Shown here piece after piece: positions 27,820 to 37,627 of a DNA stretch of 57,625 bases. Position 1 is the first letter of the stretch. Each line of letters begins with the position of its first letter. Made by a program: the position numbers and the translations under genes. Source of the DNA: Pseudomonas sp. Ga0074129 (GTDB lineage Bacteria > Pseudomonadota > Gammaproteobacteria > Pseudomonadales > Pseudomonadaceae); the NCBI GenBank assembly GCA_001465025.1, contig LNDO01000052.1, positions 1 to 57,625 on the forward strand. The letters run 5' to 3'. Below the pieces are notes generated by a model, which ran no database searches, had not been told where the DNA came from, and was given only the letters and a program-made list of their open reading frames with translations.

Positions 27820-30038
27820 CGGTTGAACAGGCCCTTGAGTGCGTCTTTCAGTTCGGGGCTGACTTTGTCGCCGAGCTTTTCTTCGATCTTATCGTTGAGC
27901 TTGTTGCCGGCCAGTTTGGCGGCGACTTTGCCAAGCCCTTCCTGATCCAAACGGCAGGCTTTGCCGCCCATTTCCAGTGGGCCACGGCAGCGCACCGGCC
28001 ATTCGATGCCGACATAGCGCGCGTTGACCTGGCAGGCTGGGTCGGGCATTTCGCGTTGGTCGCCGAGGATGCTGACGCCGATGCGGTAGTCGAGACTGAG
28101 GATGCGCAGGTCCAGATCGCCCTTGCCACTGACCGCTAGGCCCGGAATGCGTGCCTTGAGATCCGGGTTGCTGGCCACGCCGTTGATCAGCTTCAGGCTG
28201 CCTTGCAGGGTTTCAAACGGCGTGTCTTTACCGCGCGGGTCTGTAGTCAGGGCTTTGCGGTTGAGGGTGGCGATGCCACGACACAATTGCTGTTCCAGGT
28301 TGGCGTCGAGCAGTACGCCGTCATTGAGTTGGAAGTTGGCGCTGCCGTTGAGCCCATCAACCCAGGCGCGCTGGCTGTTGCCGCTGGTGCTGAGGTTGGC
28401 GCTTAGGTCGAGCAGGCCTTTGATCGGCGAAGGCTGCTCAGGCTTTTTCAGGAAGGGTTCCAGTGGGATGCGTTTGAGGGTTTTTTGTACGTTTAGCAGC
28501 GGGACGGCCGGGCGCACGTCGAGGCTGCCTTTGCCCTCGAAGCTGCCATTACCCAAGGTGCCGCGCACATCCTGCAGGCTTAGCAGGCCGCCTTTGCCTT
28601 GGGCCTTGAGGCTGAAAGCGTTGATAGATTGTTGCTGCACGGTGAGCTGATCGAGGCTCAGGTCGAGCTGCATGTCGAGCTTGCGCAGGGTATCGATCGG
28701 CAGCACTTCGCTGCTGCTCCAGGCGTGCTGAGTGGGCGCGTCGGGCAACGGTGTGCTGCCCGATGACCCCGCGCTGGCGACACTGGCTTTGACCTCGGCG
28801 GTGCGCGCGGCGTTGGTGTCTTTGGCGTTTTTATCAGGTGCGGGCAGGTAGCGATCCAGATTCAGTTGATCGCCTTTGAGTTGTAAGCGCAGCGCTTGCT
28901 TGGCGAAGTCGGCCAGGGCCAGTTGGCCGCTGAAGTGGCTGTCGTCGAGGGTCAGTTTGAGGTCTTCAAGGGTCAGGCTGTTGGCTGTACCGCTGAGGCG
29001 GGTGACCAGCTCGAACTGGTTGAGGGCTTTGGCGTCGCTCATCGGCGGCAGTTTTTGGCCGATGGTGGCGAGGAACTCGCGCAGGTTGACGGGTGCAATT
29101 GACAGGCCGCCGCTCAGTTGTGGCTGTTTATCCAGGTCGCGCACTTTCAGCTCGCCTAAAGCGCGCAGCTGGTTCGCGGAGAGTTTCAGGCCGTTCCATT
29201 CCGCCACTTGGGCGGCGAGGTCGACGAGAAGTTGGCCTTGAGCGGAGTAGGTGAGGGTTTGCCCGTCGAAAGGCTCGCCGGACACTTCCCCAGACAAGCG
29301 CGCGTCTTCCAGTTGGTAGCGCTTCAGGGCGCGGTCGAAGCGCAATTCGCCTTGCAGCTCGCTGCGGGCGCGCAGCACGGGCTGGTTAAGGCCGAAGAAG
29401 GCGCTGAGTTTGACCGGGATGCCTGCGCCTTCGCGGATCGCGCCGGTGGTCAACTGGATGCTTTCTGCGCTGAATTGCTGGCCTTTCTGCACGTCGTGAT
29501 AGCTGATGCGTGCGCCATTGACGATCAGGCTGTCGATGTCCAGTTTCAGCGGTTCGCTGCTGTCTGTCGGGGTGGTGCTTGGCGCGTCGTTGTTAGGGGG
29601 TATTGAGGCGTCGGCGGTCGCTGGTGCGGCGCTGGCCGGTTTGCCGACGTTTTCCCAGTTGCTGCGGCCTTTTTCGTCGCGCTGCAGGTTGAGGTTGAGG
29701 CCGTCGATGCGGATGTCGCTCATCTGCACTTCTTTGCGCAGCAGCGGCAATACGCGCACCGACAGGCCCAGCAAACGCAGGTCGGCAAAGGGTTGTTCTG
29801 GGGTGCTGAGGCTGGCCAGGCTGGCATCCGTCAGCTCCAGGCCCAGCCAGGGGAACAGGCTCCAGCCGATATCACCGTTGAGGGTCAGCTCCAGATTGGC
29901 CTTGTCGCGGGCGATCTGGCGGATCTCGTCTTTGTAGTCATTGGGATCGAACAGGTGGGTGAGGGCAAAGCCCAGCGCCACGATGATCAGCAACAGGCCA
30001 AGAAAAAACAGGCCGAGGATTTTGCCGAGCGCTTTCAT
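27816..30038 (-). CDS. AsmA-family protein
   Basis: AsmA-like proteins are anchored in the inner membrane and extend as a beta-rich bridge in the periplasm; relatives are involved in phospholipid transport and outer-membrane assembly. The 740 residues begin with one membrane helix ([20 protein letters not shown], residues 8-27), then a long repetitive beta-strand-rich body and the conserved AsmA C-terminal half ([19 protein letters not shown]). A Ser/Ala/Thr/Pro-rich stretch lies around residues 135-165. First gene of the asmA-mutY-yggX operon. Confidence 0.88.
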   Translation of the reverse strand: MKALGKILGLFFLGLLLIIVALGFALTHLFDPNDYKDEIRQIARDKANLELTLNGDIGWSLFPWLGLELTDASLASLSTPEQPFADLRLLGLSVRVLPLLRKEVQMSDIRIDGLNLNLQRDEKGRSNWENVGKPASAAPATADASIPPNNDAPSTTPTDSSEPLKLDIDSLIVNGARISYHDVQKGQQFSAESIQLTTGAIREGAGIPVKLSAFFGLNQPVLRARSELQGELRFDRALKRYQLEDARLSGEVSGEPFDGQTLTYSAQGQLLVDLAAQVAEWNGLKLSANQLRALGELKVRDLDKQPQLSGGLSIAPVNLREFLATIGQKLPPMSDAKALNQFELVTRLSGTANSLTLEDLKLTLDDSHFSGQLALADFAKQALRLQLKGDQLNLDRYLPAPDKNAKDTNAARTAEVKASVASAGSSGSTPLPDAPTQHAWSSSEVLPIDTLRKLDMQLDLSLDQLTVQQQSINAFSLKAQGKGGLLSLQDVRGTLGNGSFEGKGSLDVRPAVPLLNVQKTLKRIPLEPFLKKPEQPSPIKGLLDLSANLSTSGNSQRAWVDGLNGSANFQLNDGVLLDANLEQQLCRGIATLNRKALTTDPRGKDTPFETLQGSLKLINGVASNPDLKARIPGLAVSGKGDLDLRILSLDYRIGVSILGDQREMPDPACQVNARYVGIEWPVRCRGPLEMGGKACRLDQEGLGKVAAKLAGNKLNDKIEEKLGDKVSPELKDALKGLFNR

Positions 30039-30410
30039 CTACGAATCCTTGCTTCGAATGACTGGAATTAAGGCAAGCGAGTATAGCGCCGACAGCCAAG
30101 CGAATTCGCCTTGCTGGTCGCACTGAGGTTCAGGGTTGTGTGGTGTGCCATTCCTGCTGCTCACGGCCTTGGCAATCGTCATGCGGGAGGCCCGGGCTAG
30201 CGAGGCTGACAAAGCCTGGCGGCTTGGATCAGCAAAGTGGCCGCCGGTTCCCCGGCGGCGAGGCGGCAGCTCTGTTTGCTGTGATTAATTTTCAAGCTTG
30301 AGGGGTGGGCCTGGGCCGACCGACGTCTACCCAGGCCGTTACAAAGAGGCCTGTTGCTTGCTGGTGCAGCCCTTATCTTCACGTGTATGCGTTTGATGTG
30401 GCCTCGCCTG
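30039..30410. other. Intergenic region between nitrate transporter and asmA
   Basis: No gene is seen. It must contain the asmA promoter near 30040-30130 and the end of the nitrate-transporter transcript. Two perfect hairpins are visible: 30240-30259 (GCCGCCGG/CCGGCGGC, loop TTCC) and 30308-30337 (GGCCTGGG/CCCAGGCC). Neither has a clear U-run. Confidence 0.5.
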
Positions 30411-31193
30411 TCAGTGCAGGCGATGACGGTCGTGCAGGAAGCTCAGCACCGCGCGGCGGCAGCGGTTGTATTCCGGATCGTCCGCCAGGGCGATGCGGTC
30501 GCGCGGGCGCGGCAGATCGACTTTGAGGATTTCACCGATGGTGGCGGAGGGACCGTTGGTCATCATCACGATGCGATCCGAGAGCAGCACCGCTTCGTCG
30601 ACGTCGTGGGTGATCATCATCATGGTGTTGCCCACGTCTTTCTGGATGCGCATCACCTCGTCCTGCAAGTGGGCGCGGGTGAGGGCATCGAGTGCGCCGA
30701 AGGGTTCATCGAGTAGCAGCACCTTAGGTTTCATGGCCAAGGCGCGGGCAATGCCGACACGTTGCTTCATACCGCCGGAGATTTCCTGCGGGTATTTGTT
30801 CAGCGCGTGGGCCATGTTCACCAGCTTGAGGTTGTGCTCCACCCATTCGCGGCGTTCGCGTTTATCCATGCTGCGTTTAAACACCTTGTTGACCGCCACT
30901 TCGACGTTTTCAAACACCGTCAACCAGGGCAGCAACGAGTGGTTCTGGAACACCATGCCGCGATCCGGGCCGGGGCCGTTGACCTCTTTGCCATCCAAAA
31001 TGACCACGCCAATGCTCGGCTCCAGCAGGCCGGCAATGATGTTCAGCACCGTGGATTTGCCACAGCCGGAGTGGCCGATGATGGAGATGAACTCGCCCTG
31101 GTCGATGCGCAGGTTGATGCCCTTGAGCACCTGCGAGGAGACCTTGCCACGGGTAAAGCTCATGTCCAGTTGTTCAACGCTGAGATAACTCAT
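30411..31193 (-). CDS. nrtD: Nitrate ABC transporter ATP-binding protein
   Basis: A 260-residue ABC ATPase of the nitrate/bicarbonate/taurine family: Walker A GHSGCGKST, signature ISGGMKQRVGIARAL, Walker B VLLLDEPFGALDAL, H-loop MITHDVDEAV. ATG 31193 is preceded by GAGGAG. The in-frame extension to 31367 is unsupported. Last gene of the binding protein-permease-ATPase operon. It works in nitrate uptake for assimilation, inferred mainly from the NasR-type regulator upstream. Confidence 0.88.
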   Translation of the reverse strand: MSYLSVEQLDMSFTRGKVSSQVLKGINLRIDQGEFISIIGHSGCGKSTVLNIIAGLLEPSIGVVILDGKEVNGPGPDRGMVFQNHSLLPWLTVFENVEVAVNKVFKRSMDKRERREWVEHNLKLVNMAHALNKYPQEISGGMKQRVGIARALAMKPKVLLLDEPFGALDALTRAHLQDEVMRIQKDVGNTMMMITHDVDEAVLLSDRIVMMTNGPSATIGEILKVDLPRPRDRIALADDPEYNRCRRAVLSFLHDRHRLH

Positions 31194-31203
31194 GTCCGAC
31201 TCC

Positions 31204-32079
31204 TCAGGCGGCGGGAATGCCGCGAGTAATGCGCTTGCCGACGAAGGCCACCAGGCGGTCGAGGCAGAAGCCGACGATGCCGATGTAAACGAGCGCGAGA
31301 ATGATGTCGCTGATGCGTGAGGCGTTCCAGGCATCCCAGATAAAGAAGCCAATACCGACCCCGCCAATCAGCATCTCGGCGGCGATAATCGCCAGCCACG
31401 ACAGGCCCACACCAATACGCAGACCGGTAAAGATGTAGGGCGCTGCAGCCGGCAGCATGATGATGTGGAAGTATTCCCAGGCGTTGAGCTGCAGCACTTG
31501 GGCGACGTTGCGGTAGTCCTGCGGGATGTTACGGATGCCCACCGAGGTGTTGATGATGATCGGCCAGATGGCGGTGATAAAAATCACGAAAATCGCCGAC
31601 GGATGACTGTCCTGAAAGCCGGCCAGAGACAGCGGCAGCCAGGCCAGTGGCGGCACCGTGCGCAGCACCTGGAACAGCGGATCAAGGCCGCGCATGGCCC
31701 AGTCGGACTGGCCGATCAATACGCCCAGCGCAACGCCAGCGGCGACCGCCAGCAAGTAACCGACCGCCACACGTTGCAGGCTGGCCAGCAGTTGCCAGGC
31801 CAAACCCACGTCGTTGCCGCCGTTATCGTAGAAGGGGTCGACGATCAGCTCCCAGGTTTCGCTGATCACCTGAGAGGGCGGCGGCAGTGCTGCGCCTGCG
31901 CCCGAGCAGAGCATCTCCCAGATCAGGCCGAGCATCAGCAGAATCACCAGCGGCGGCAGCAGGTCCTGCAGCAAGGTCTGCTGCAGGCGCGTGCCGATAC
32001 GACTGAGCGTTGACGGCGTGGTGTCAGTCGGCGGACTGGCCACGGCGGCGGGCTCAATTTTTACCTTGGCATTCATCAT
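31204..32079 (-). CDS. nrtB: Nitrate ABC transporter permease
   Basis: A 291-residue inner-membrane permease of the NrtB/SsuC type. About six hydrophobic segments; the ATPase-contact EAA loop is IPQDYRNVAQVLQLNAWEYF followed by the HIIMLP turn. ATG 32079 (or the adjacent ATG at 32076) follows AAGGAG; the upstream ATG at 32097 lacks a site. The N-terminus is a 45-residue soluble, alanine/threonine-rich extension before the first helix. Confidence 0.88.
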   Translation of the reverse strand: MMNAKVKIEPAAVASPPTDTTPSTLSRIGTRLQQTLLQDLLPPLVILLMLGLIWEMLCSGAGAALPPPSQVISETWELIVDPFYDNGGNDVGLAWQLLASLQRVAVGYLLAVAAGVALGVLIGQSDWAMRGLDPLFQVLRTVPPLAWLPLSLAGFQDSHPSAIFVIFITAIWPIIINTSVGIRNIPQDYRNVAQVLQLNAWEYFHIIMLPAAAPYIFTGLRIGVGLSWLAIIAAEMLIGGVGIGFFIWDAWNASRISDIILALVYIGIVGFCLDRLVAFVGKRITRGIPAA

Positions 32080-32107
32080 GTTTCTCCTTGCAGGCAATGC
32101 CGGGTGA

Positions 32108-33439
32108 TCAAACCATGGCCTTGATGGTCAGGCTGTCCAGGTAGGCTTGCGGGTTTTCCGGGTCGAATACCTTGCCGTCGAAGAATTTCTCGATACCGCG
32201 TGACGTCGAAGTGGGGATCTGTTCGGCCGGCAGGTTCAGCGCCGCGGCCGCTGCGCGCCAGATGTCTTCGCGGTTGACTTGGGCGATCAGCGTTTGGCTG
32301 TCGAAGTTAGCTGGCAGGTAGCCCCAGCGCTTGTTCTCGGTGAGGAACCAGAGGTCGTGGCTCTGGAACGGGTAGGAGGCAAAATCGTCCCAAAAGCGCA
32401 TTTGCTCGGGATGGTTTTCCACTACCTTGCCGGTGCCGTAAGCGAAGTTGCCTTTCATGCGGTCGATGATGTCGGCGTAAGGTGCGCCGATCCAGCGGCG
32501 CTGCGAGCAGATCTTCGCCACTTCTTCTTTGTTTTCCGGTTTTTCGCAGAACATCTGCGCTTCCATTATGGCCATGGTCAGCGCCTGTGCGGCCTTGGGG
32601 TTGGCGGCCACGTAATCACTGCGCAGGGCGAAGGATTTTTCCGGGTGGTTGTGCCACAACTCGCCAGTGGTATTGGCGGTGTAGCCAATCTTCTGGTTGA
32701 TCAGCTGGGCGTTCCACGGCTCGCACACGCAGAAGGTGTCCATGCTGCCGACTTTCATGTTGGCAACCATCTGCGCGGGCGGCACGGTGATGGTGCTGAT
32801 GTCGTTGTTCGGGTCAATGCCCCCAGCGGACAGCCAGTAGCGCATCCACAGGTCATGGGTGCCGCCGGGGAAGGTAATGGCGGCGTTGACCTTTTTGCCG
32901 CTGGCTTTCTTGGCTTCGAGGGCGGCTTTGAACGGCGTGCTGTCGACGCCGATCTTAAGGTCGCGGTATTCCTCGCCCACCGAGATGCATTGGCCAGCCA
33001 AGTTGAGGCGAGCCAGGATGGAAATTGGCACCGGCTGATTGTTCGGCGTAACGATGCCGGCGCTGATCAGGTAGGGCATAGGGGTGAGGATATGAGCACC
33101 GTCGATGCCGTTATTCGCCGCGCCGAGCACCAGGTTGTCGCGGGTGGTGCCCCAGGACGATTGCTTGAGCACTTCCACCTCGGTCATGCCGTATTTGGCA
33201 AACAGGCCCTTCTCGGCGGCGACAAACAGCGGTGCGGCATCGGTCAGGGCGATAAAGCCCAGCTTGGCCTTGGTGGTCTCCACGTCGCCGGTAGCAGCCC
33301 AGACGCTGCTTTGGCTGCTCAGGCCCATGCCGCCGAACAGGGCGATGCCGCTGGCGGCCGCGATGGATTGTTTGAGGAAGCGGCGGCGCGAGGCCAGCAG
33401 CGGGCTGTTGGTGTCGTCGTGGGTCGGCTTATCGGTCAT
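32108..33439 (-). CDS. nrtA: Nitrate-binding protein of ABC transporter (NrtA/NasF type)
   Basis: A 443-residue periplasmic nitrate/bicarbonate-type binding protein. The N-terminus has a twin-arginine signal (SRRRFLKQS, hydrophobic IAAASGIALFGGMGL, cleavage near VWA-A), so it is exported folded. The mature start KLGFIALTDAAPLFVAAEKG is characteristic of NrtA/CmpA. ATG 33439 with GAGGAAACC upstream is chosen; the frame remains open to 33718 through the leader, which is not coding. First gene of the transport operon; expression is controlled by the leader described separately. Confidence 0.9.
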   Translation of the reverse strand: MTDKPTHDDTNSPLLASRRRFLKQSIAAASGIALFGGMGLSSQSSVWAATGDVETTKAKLGFIALTDAAPLFVAAEKGLFAKYGMTEVEVLKQSSWGTTRDNLVLGAANNGIDGAHILTPMPYLISAGIVTPNNQPVPISILARLNLAGQCISVGEEYRDLKIGVDSTPFKAALEAKKASGKKVNAAITFPGGTHDLWMRYWLSAGGIDPNNDISTITVPPAQMVANMKVGSMDTFCVCEPWNAQLINQKIGYTANTTGELWHNHPEKSFALRSDYVAANPKAAQALTMAIMEAQMFCEKPENKEEVAKICSQRRWIGAPYADIIDRMKGNFAYGTGKVVENHPEQMRFWDDFASYPFQSHDLWFLTENKRWGYLPANFDSQTLIAQVNREDIWRAAAAALNLPAEQIPTSTSRGIEKFFDGKVFDPENPQAYLDSLTIKAMV

Positions 33440-33458
33440 GGCTCGGTTTCCTCGGGGC

Positions 33459-33500
33459 AAAAAAAACGATGTCACGCTGACCGGCTGAGCCGGCGGGCGT
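33459..33500 (-). terminator. Attenuator terminator in the nrtA leader
   Basis: On the minus strand, CCGGC-TCA-GCCGG forms a stem extended by ACGC/GCGT (33474-33500), followed seven bases later by eight T residues (33459-33466). It lies 20 bases before the nrtA start codon. Without an antiterminator it should stop transcription. Confidence 0.65.
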
Positions 33501-33515
33501 GGACACCGTTGTCCA
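33500..33515 (-). promoter_or_regulatory. ANTAR-type hexaloop hairpin (NasR target) in the nrtA leader
   Basis: Minus strand TGGAC-AACGGT-GTCCA: a 5-bp stem with a six-base loop that has A at position 1 and G at position 4, the rule for RNA hairpins recognised by ANTAR proteins. A first hairpin may be GCCCG/CGGGC about 30 bases upstream, though its loop is nine bases. The terminator stem begins directly at the base of this hairpin. Confidence 0.6.
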
Positions 33516-33561
33516 TTTGGGGTTGTGGTGCCCGCCATGTAGCCGGGCTTGAAGGCGTAAC

Positions 33562-33577
33562 TGCGAAAGGCGTGCCA
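33562..33577 (-). promoter_or_regulatory. Sigma-54 promoter of the nrt operon
   Basis: TGGCACGCCTTTCGCA on the minus strand: GG and GC separated by exactly 10 bases, matching the -24/-12 consensus TGGCAC-N5-TTGCA except for TCGCA. Predicted start about 33551, giving a leader of about 110 bases. Nitrogen (NtrC) control is expected. Confidence 0.6.
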
Positions 33578-33827
33578 GCCTCTCGGTATGAGGCGGTTTG
33601 AGCGTGGTAATAATCCTGTTGTGTGAGCAAGATCAGACGCTTGCGCGGCTCTGCGCATGCTCGCAGGGCTGGGTCGCGTGACAATCTGTGCGTTGCAATG
33701 CTCTTTTGTGGTGCGCAACTTTCTCGACTCGCCTTACTTCAGTGCTGTCCTGTTGCGGCGTAATACAGGTCTATGAACAGCGCCTGGCGCGATCATCCTG
33801 CGTTAAACGCAGTGTGGGCTGAATGCT

Positions 33828-35102
33828 TCAACGGCCTGCTAGGGCGGCGCTGCTGCTGAGCAATCGTTGGGCAATGTCTTCAATGCGCAGACCCTGATTC
33901 ATCGCCGATTGACGCAGCAGGGCATAGGCTTCGCTTTCGCTGTAGCCGTGCTGTTTGATCAGCAGTTGCTTGGCGCGCTCGACTACCTTGCGTTCTTCAA
34001 TGGCCTGACGTGCATCGCGCAACTCGTCTTGTAGCACCTGCAGGCGCTGCGACTGGTGTTGCAGAAGGTCTAGGGTGGAGCGCGCCAGATTGCCGCTCAG
34101 GCCGTCTTCTGGTGTGCTGTCGAGGTTGCTGCTTTGCACGCTAAATAGCCGCAGTTGTTCGGCGGCCTGCCGTTCGCTGAGGTTTTCCAGTACGCGGCGA
34201 TGGCTGTGCAACTCGTCACGGATGCCTTGCATGCCTTGCTGGCAGCGCTGCAGCAGGTCTTCTTCAAGGTGGCTTTCAATCGTCTGCATCAGGTCGATAC
34301 GCTGGGTGTGCAGTTCGAACCACAGCTCGCCGAGTTGCGGATCAACGGTGGCGCCGGCATGGGTGCTGTGGGCGATATCACGCAGGCGACAGGCCTGCAG
34401 GTTGCTGGTGCTGGAGCAGAGCGTTTGCCACAAGGCCTGGCTGGCGGGGTCGGCAAAGCGATTAAACGTGCTGAAGCTGCGTTCTTGGTATTCCTGCAGG
34501 TGGCTTAGACGCTCCAGTTGCTCAGGCTCAAAGTAACCATGGGTTAAGCCGTGCACGCCCAGCGCCCGCTCCTGTCCGGCCAGCTCTTTGCCTTGCATAA
34601 AGTTGAACAGCGCCACCAGGCAGCGGGTGATGTCGGGGTCTACCGCGCTGTCAGCGGCTTCGAACACCACGGCCAGCAAGCCACTGATCAGGCGCACCAG
34701 GGCGGCGGTGGCGTCCTGCGCGTTGACCCGTCGCTCGCGGATGCGCCGACGCAGGCTGGGCAATTCATCCAGGTTATGCAGGGCGTGGGCGATGCGAGTG
34801 AACAGCCGGGTTTTGTCGGCGGCCCCCAGGCCGTCCTGATTCATTTGCTCCAATGTGTCGCGAAATTGCCGTTCCAGCGCGATGGACGCCTGGCTCAGGC
34901 TGTCCAGTTGCGCGCCTTGGTGTGCGGCGCTGCTGCTCAGGTAGAGGTTGGAGTAGCCGCGCTCCTTTTGCAGGGCGTGCACCAGTTGGCTGACGCGGGT
35001 CACCAGCGCGCAGGTCTGCGCTAGATCCTCCAGGCCAAGCAACTCGCTGCGCCGTGCGGCGAGCATAAAACGCAGGGTGGCGGGCATTTTCTTATGCGGC
35101 AT
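33828..35102 (-). CDS. nasR: NasR-type nitrate-sensing transcription antiterminator (NIT + ANTAR)
   Basis: A 424-residue cytoplasmic protein. Residues about 30-280 form the helical NIT (nitrate/nitrite-sensing) domain ([19 protein letters not shown], and helices around [19 protein letters not shown]). The C-terminal 60 residues are an ANTAR RNA-binding domain ([33 protein letters not shown]). In Klebsiella, NasR with nitrate binds a leader hairpin and prevents termination before the nas operon. Here the cognate leader lies just downstream of its stop codon, before nrtA. The start could be ATG 35102 or internal ATGs near residue 6 or 13. Divergent from hisB. Confidence 0.88.
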   Translation of the reverse strand: MPHKKMPATLRFMLAARRSELLGLEDLAQTCALVTRVSQLVHALQKERGYSNLYLSSSAAHQGAQLDSLSQASIALERQFRDTLEQMNQDGLGAADKTRLFTRIAHALHNLDELPSLRRRIRERRVNAQDATAALVRLISGLLAVVFEAADSAVDPDITRCLVALFNFMQGKELAGQERALGVHGLTHGYFEPEQLERLSHLQEYQERSFSTFNRFADPASQALWQTLCSSTSNLQACRLRDIAHSTHAGATVDPQLGELWFELHTQRIDLMQTIESHLEEDLLQRCQQGMQGIRDELHSHRRVLENLSERQAAEQLRLFSVQSSNLDSTPEDGLSGNLARSTLDLLQHQSQRLQVLQDELRDARQAIEERKVVERAKQLLIKQHGYSESEAYALLRQSAMNQGLRIEDIAQRLLSSSAALAGR

Positions 35103-35191
35103 GGGCGCGGCCTTGGCAGGTCAAATAGGCGTGCATCTGCAAGATGCAGTCCATCCGGCGGGGGTGCGTATCCCCCTTGGCGCTTTGCGCC

Positions 35192-35197
35192 TATAAT
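35192..35197 (+). promoter_or_regulatory. Probable -10 element of the hisB operon
   Basis: A perfect TATAAT lies 37 bases before hisB; no good -35 hexamer is seen at the usual distance. Confidence 0.4.
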
Positions 35198-35234
35198 GCC
35201 AGCCCTTTTCCGTTGGCAATTTCTGGAGCTGGTG

Positions 35235-35828
35235 ATGGCCGAACGTACGGCATCCGTCGAGCGCAATACCCTGGAGACCCAAATCAAGGTCTCGATCAAC
35301 CTGGATGGGACTGGCAAAGCCAAATTTGATATTGGCGTGCCGTTCCTTGAGCACATGCTTGATCAGATTGCCCGTCATGGCCTGATCGATATGGATATCC
35401 AGTGCAAGGGCGACCTGCATATCGACGATCACCACACCGTGGAAGACGTCGGCATCACCCTCGGCCAGGCCTTTACTCAGGCCATCGGCGACAAAAAAGG
35501 CATGACCCGTTACGGTCATTCCTACGTGCCGCTCGATGAAGCGCTGTCGCGTGTGGTGATCGACTTCTCCGGTCGTCCGGGCCTGCAAATGCAGGTGCCG
35601 TTCACCCGCGCCGTAGTCGGTGGTTTTGACGTGGACCTGTTCCAGGAGTTCTTCCAGGGTTTCGTCAACCACGCCCTGGTCAGCCTGCACATCGACAACC
35701 TGCGCGGCACCAACACCCACCACCAGATTGAAACGGTGTTCAAAGCGTTCGGCCGCGCGCTGCGCATGGCGGTGACGCTGGACGAGCGTATGGCCGGGCA
35801 GATGCCGTCGACCAAAGGGTGCTTGTAA
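35235..35828 (+). CDS. hisB: Imidazoleglycerol-phosphate dehydratase
   Basis: HisB dehydrates imidazole-glycerol phosphate in histidine synthesis. The 197-residue monofunctional form is typical of Pseudomonas. Two metal-binding motifs are seen: HHTVED at 66-71 and THHQIE in the second half. ATG 35235 has CTGGAG upstream. An in-frame ATG at 35094 would run into nasR and is unsupported. First gene of hisB-hisH-DUF2164-hisA-hisF. Confidence 0.97.
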   Translation: MAERTASVERNTLETQIKVSINLDGTGKAKFDIGVPFLEHMLDQIARHGLIDMDIQCKGDLHIDDHHTVEDVGITLGQAFTQAIGDKKGMTRYGHSYVPLDEALSRVVIDFSGRPGLQMQVPFTRAVVGGFDVDLFQEFFQGFVNHALVSLHIDNLRGTNTHHQIETVFKAFGRALRMAVTLDERMAGQMPSTKGCL

Positions 35829-36467
35829 GTGCAAACCGTTGCAGTAATCGACTACGGCATGGGCAACCTGCATTCGGTGGCCAAAGCGCTGGAGCACGTC
35901 GGTGCCGGTAAAGTGCTGATCACCAGCGACGCTCAGGTGATTCGCGAAGCGGATCGCGTGGTGTTCCCCGGTGTGGGGGCGATCCGCGATTGCATGGCCG
36001 AGATCAAGCGCTTGGGCTTCGACAGCCTGGTGCGTGAAGTCAGCGCGGATCGGCCGTTTCTCGGCATCTGCGTGGGCATGCAGGCGCTGATGGAGCACAG
36101 CGAAGAGAACGATGGCGTCGATTGCATCGGCCAGTTCCCCGGCAAGGTGCGTTTCTTCGGCAAAGACATGGTCGAGGATGGCGAGCCGCTGAAGGTGCCG
36201 CACATGGGCTGGAACGAGGTGGCGCAGTCGGTCAAACATCCGCTGTGGCACAACATTCCGGACCTGGCGCGCTTCTACTTCGTGCACAGCTATTACATCG
36301 AGGCCGGCAATCCTAAGCAGGTGGTTGGTCGCGGCCACTACGGCAAGGATTTCGCCGCTGCGCTGGCCGAAGGCTCGCGTTTTGCCGTGCAGTTCCACCC
36401 AGAAAAAAGCCACACCCACGGCCTGCAGTTGCTGCAGAATTTCGCCGCTTGGGATGGCCGCTGGTAA
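35829..36467 (+). CDS. hisH: Imidazole glycerol phosphate synthase glutaminase subunit
   Basis: HisH frees ammonia from glutamine for HisF. The 212-residue class I amidotransferase has nucleophile Cys81 (GICVGMQ) and His190/Glu192 (QFHPEKSH). It starts with GTG directly after the hisB TAA, with AAAGGG upstream inside hisB. Confidence 0.97.
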   Translation: MQTVAVIDYGMGNLHSVAKALEHVGAGKVLITSDAQVIREADRVVFPGVGAIRDCMAEIKRLGFDSLVREVSADRPFLGICVGMQALMEHSEENDGVDCIGQFPGKVRFFGKDMVEDGEPLKVPHMGWNEVAQSVKHPLWHNIPDLARFYFVHSYYIEAGNPKQVVGRGHYGKDFAAALAEGSRFAVQFHPEKSHTHGLQLLQNFAAWDGRW

Positions 36468-36728
36468 ATGAGCCGGCCCAAGCAAAAGCCGCCGCTGATG
36501 ACCTTGAACGCCGAGCAGGAGCGTGAAGCCTGCTTGGTGCTTAAGCGTTTTATGGCGGAACGCTTTGAGCTGGAATTGGGCAGTTTCGAGGCCGCCGAGG
36601 TGCTCGAACTGTTTGCCCGCGAGATTGCGCCGCACTACTACAACCGGGCGATTTTCGATGTGCAGACTCACCTGAAAGAACGGTTCGAGAGCATCGAAAG
36701 CGACCTTTGGGCGCTGGAAAAAAGCTGA
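36468..36728 (+). CDS. DUF2164 family protein in the his operon
   Basis: An 86-residue soluble helical protein (LNAEQEREACLVLKRFMAER, ..., YYNRAIFDVQTHLKERFES). The family DUF2164 has no known function. Its ATG abuts the hisH stop with no spacing, so it is co-translated, and the same gene sits between hisH and hisA in other pseudomonads (from memory). Confidence 0.85.
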   Translation: MSRPKQKPPLMTLNAEQEREACLVLKRFMAERFELELGSFEAAEVLELFAREIAPHYYNRAIFDVQTHLKERFESIESDLWALEKS

Positions 36729-36764
36729 CCCACCGAATTCACACGACTTGAGCAGGTTCAACCG

Positions 36765-37502
36765 ATGCTGATTATCCCCGCTATCGATCTGAAAGACGGC
36801 GCTTGTGTGCGCTTGCGCCAGGGCCGCATGGAAGACTCCACGGTGTTCTCCGATGACCCGGTGAGCATGGCCGCCAAGTGGGTCGAGGGCGGTTGCCGCC
36901 GTCTGCATCTGGTCGACCTCAACGGTGCCTTTGAAGGCCAGCCGGTGAACGGTGAAGTGGTCACCGCTATTGCCAAGCGCTACCCGACCCTGCCGATCCA
37001 GATCGGCGGTGGCATCCGTACCTTGGAAACCATCGAGCACTACGTGCGTGCTGGCGTCAGCTACGTGATCATCGGCACCAAGGCGGTGAAAGATCCGCAG
37101 TTCGTCACCGATGCCTGTAAAGCCTTCCCCGGCAAAGTCATCGTGGGCCTGGATGCCAAAGACGGTTTCGTCGCCACCGACGGCTGGGCCGAAGTTTCCA
37201 CTGTGCAAGCCACTGACCTGGCCAAGCGCTTCGAAGCCGATGGCGTCTCGGCCATCGTTTATACCGACATCGCTAAAGACGGCATGATGCAGGGCTGCAA
37301 CGTCGAAGCCACCGCTGCCCTGGCAGCCGCCAGCCGCATTCCGGTGATCGCCTCCGGCGGCATCCACAACCTGAGTGATATCGAGAAGCTGCTGCTGGCG
37401 CGCTCGCCGGGCATCATCGGTGCAATCACCGGGCGTGCCATCTATGAAGGCACTTTGGATGTGGCTGAGGCGCAGGCTTTCTGCGACGCCTTCAAAGGCT
37501 GA
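36765..37502 (+). CDS. hisA: Phosphoribosylformimino-5-aminoimidazole carboxamide ribotide isomerase
   Basis: HisA is a TIM-barrel isomerase of histidine synthesis. The 245 residues have the catalytic pair Asp8 (AIDLKDG) and Asp130 (VGLDAKDG) and phosphate-binding loops QIGGGIRT and IASGGI. Regular start ATG 36765, 36 bases after the DUF2164 gene. Confidence 0.97.
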   Translation: MLIIPAIDLKDGACVRLRQGRMEDSTVFSDDPVSMAAKWVEGGCRRLHLVDLNGAFEGQPVNGEVVTAIAKRYPTLPIQIGGGIRTLETIEHYVRAGVSYVIIGTKAVKDPQFVTDACKAFPGKVIVGLDAKDGFVATDGWAEVSTVQATDLAKRFEADGVSAIVYTDIAKDGMMQGCNVEATAALAAASRIPVIASGGIHNLSDIEKLLLARSPGIIGAITGRAIYEGTLDVAEAQAFCDAFKG

Positions 37503-37508
37503 TCTGAA

Positions 37509-37555
37509 CGTAGGGTGGGTTAGTCGCGCTGCGGCGTAACCCACCGTTGGAGTCA
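37509..37555. repeat. GTAGGGTGGGTTAG hairpin inside the his operon
   Basis: GTGGGTTAGTCGCGC and GCGGCGTAACCCAC form an imperfect inverted repeat in the 125-base hisA-hisF gap. The following bases up to 37620 look like the degenerate tail of such an element (CTGCGCTCAGCGGAACGCCGCCCGCC). Confidence 0.7.
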
Positions 37556-37627
37556 TCCGTTGGCGCGACGATAGGTCTCGCTGCGCTCAGCGGAACGCCG
37601 CCCGCCCCATCCAACGAGAACATAGTT

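Noticed and set aside
30240-30259. Perfect 8-bp GCCGCCGG hairpin as terminator of the nitrate operon
   Set aside because: No U-run on either strand; kept only as a hairpin note.
32279-33601. A 440-codon frame on the plus strand opposite nrtA
   Set aside because: Antisense to a clear binding-protein gene and its leader; no motif.
35121-37556. An 811-codon open frame on the minus strand through the whole hisB-hisH-hisA region
   Set aside because: It is antisense to four well-supported genes, has biased composition rich in His/Gln/Ala, and no family motif. It is a typical high-GC shadow frame.
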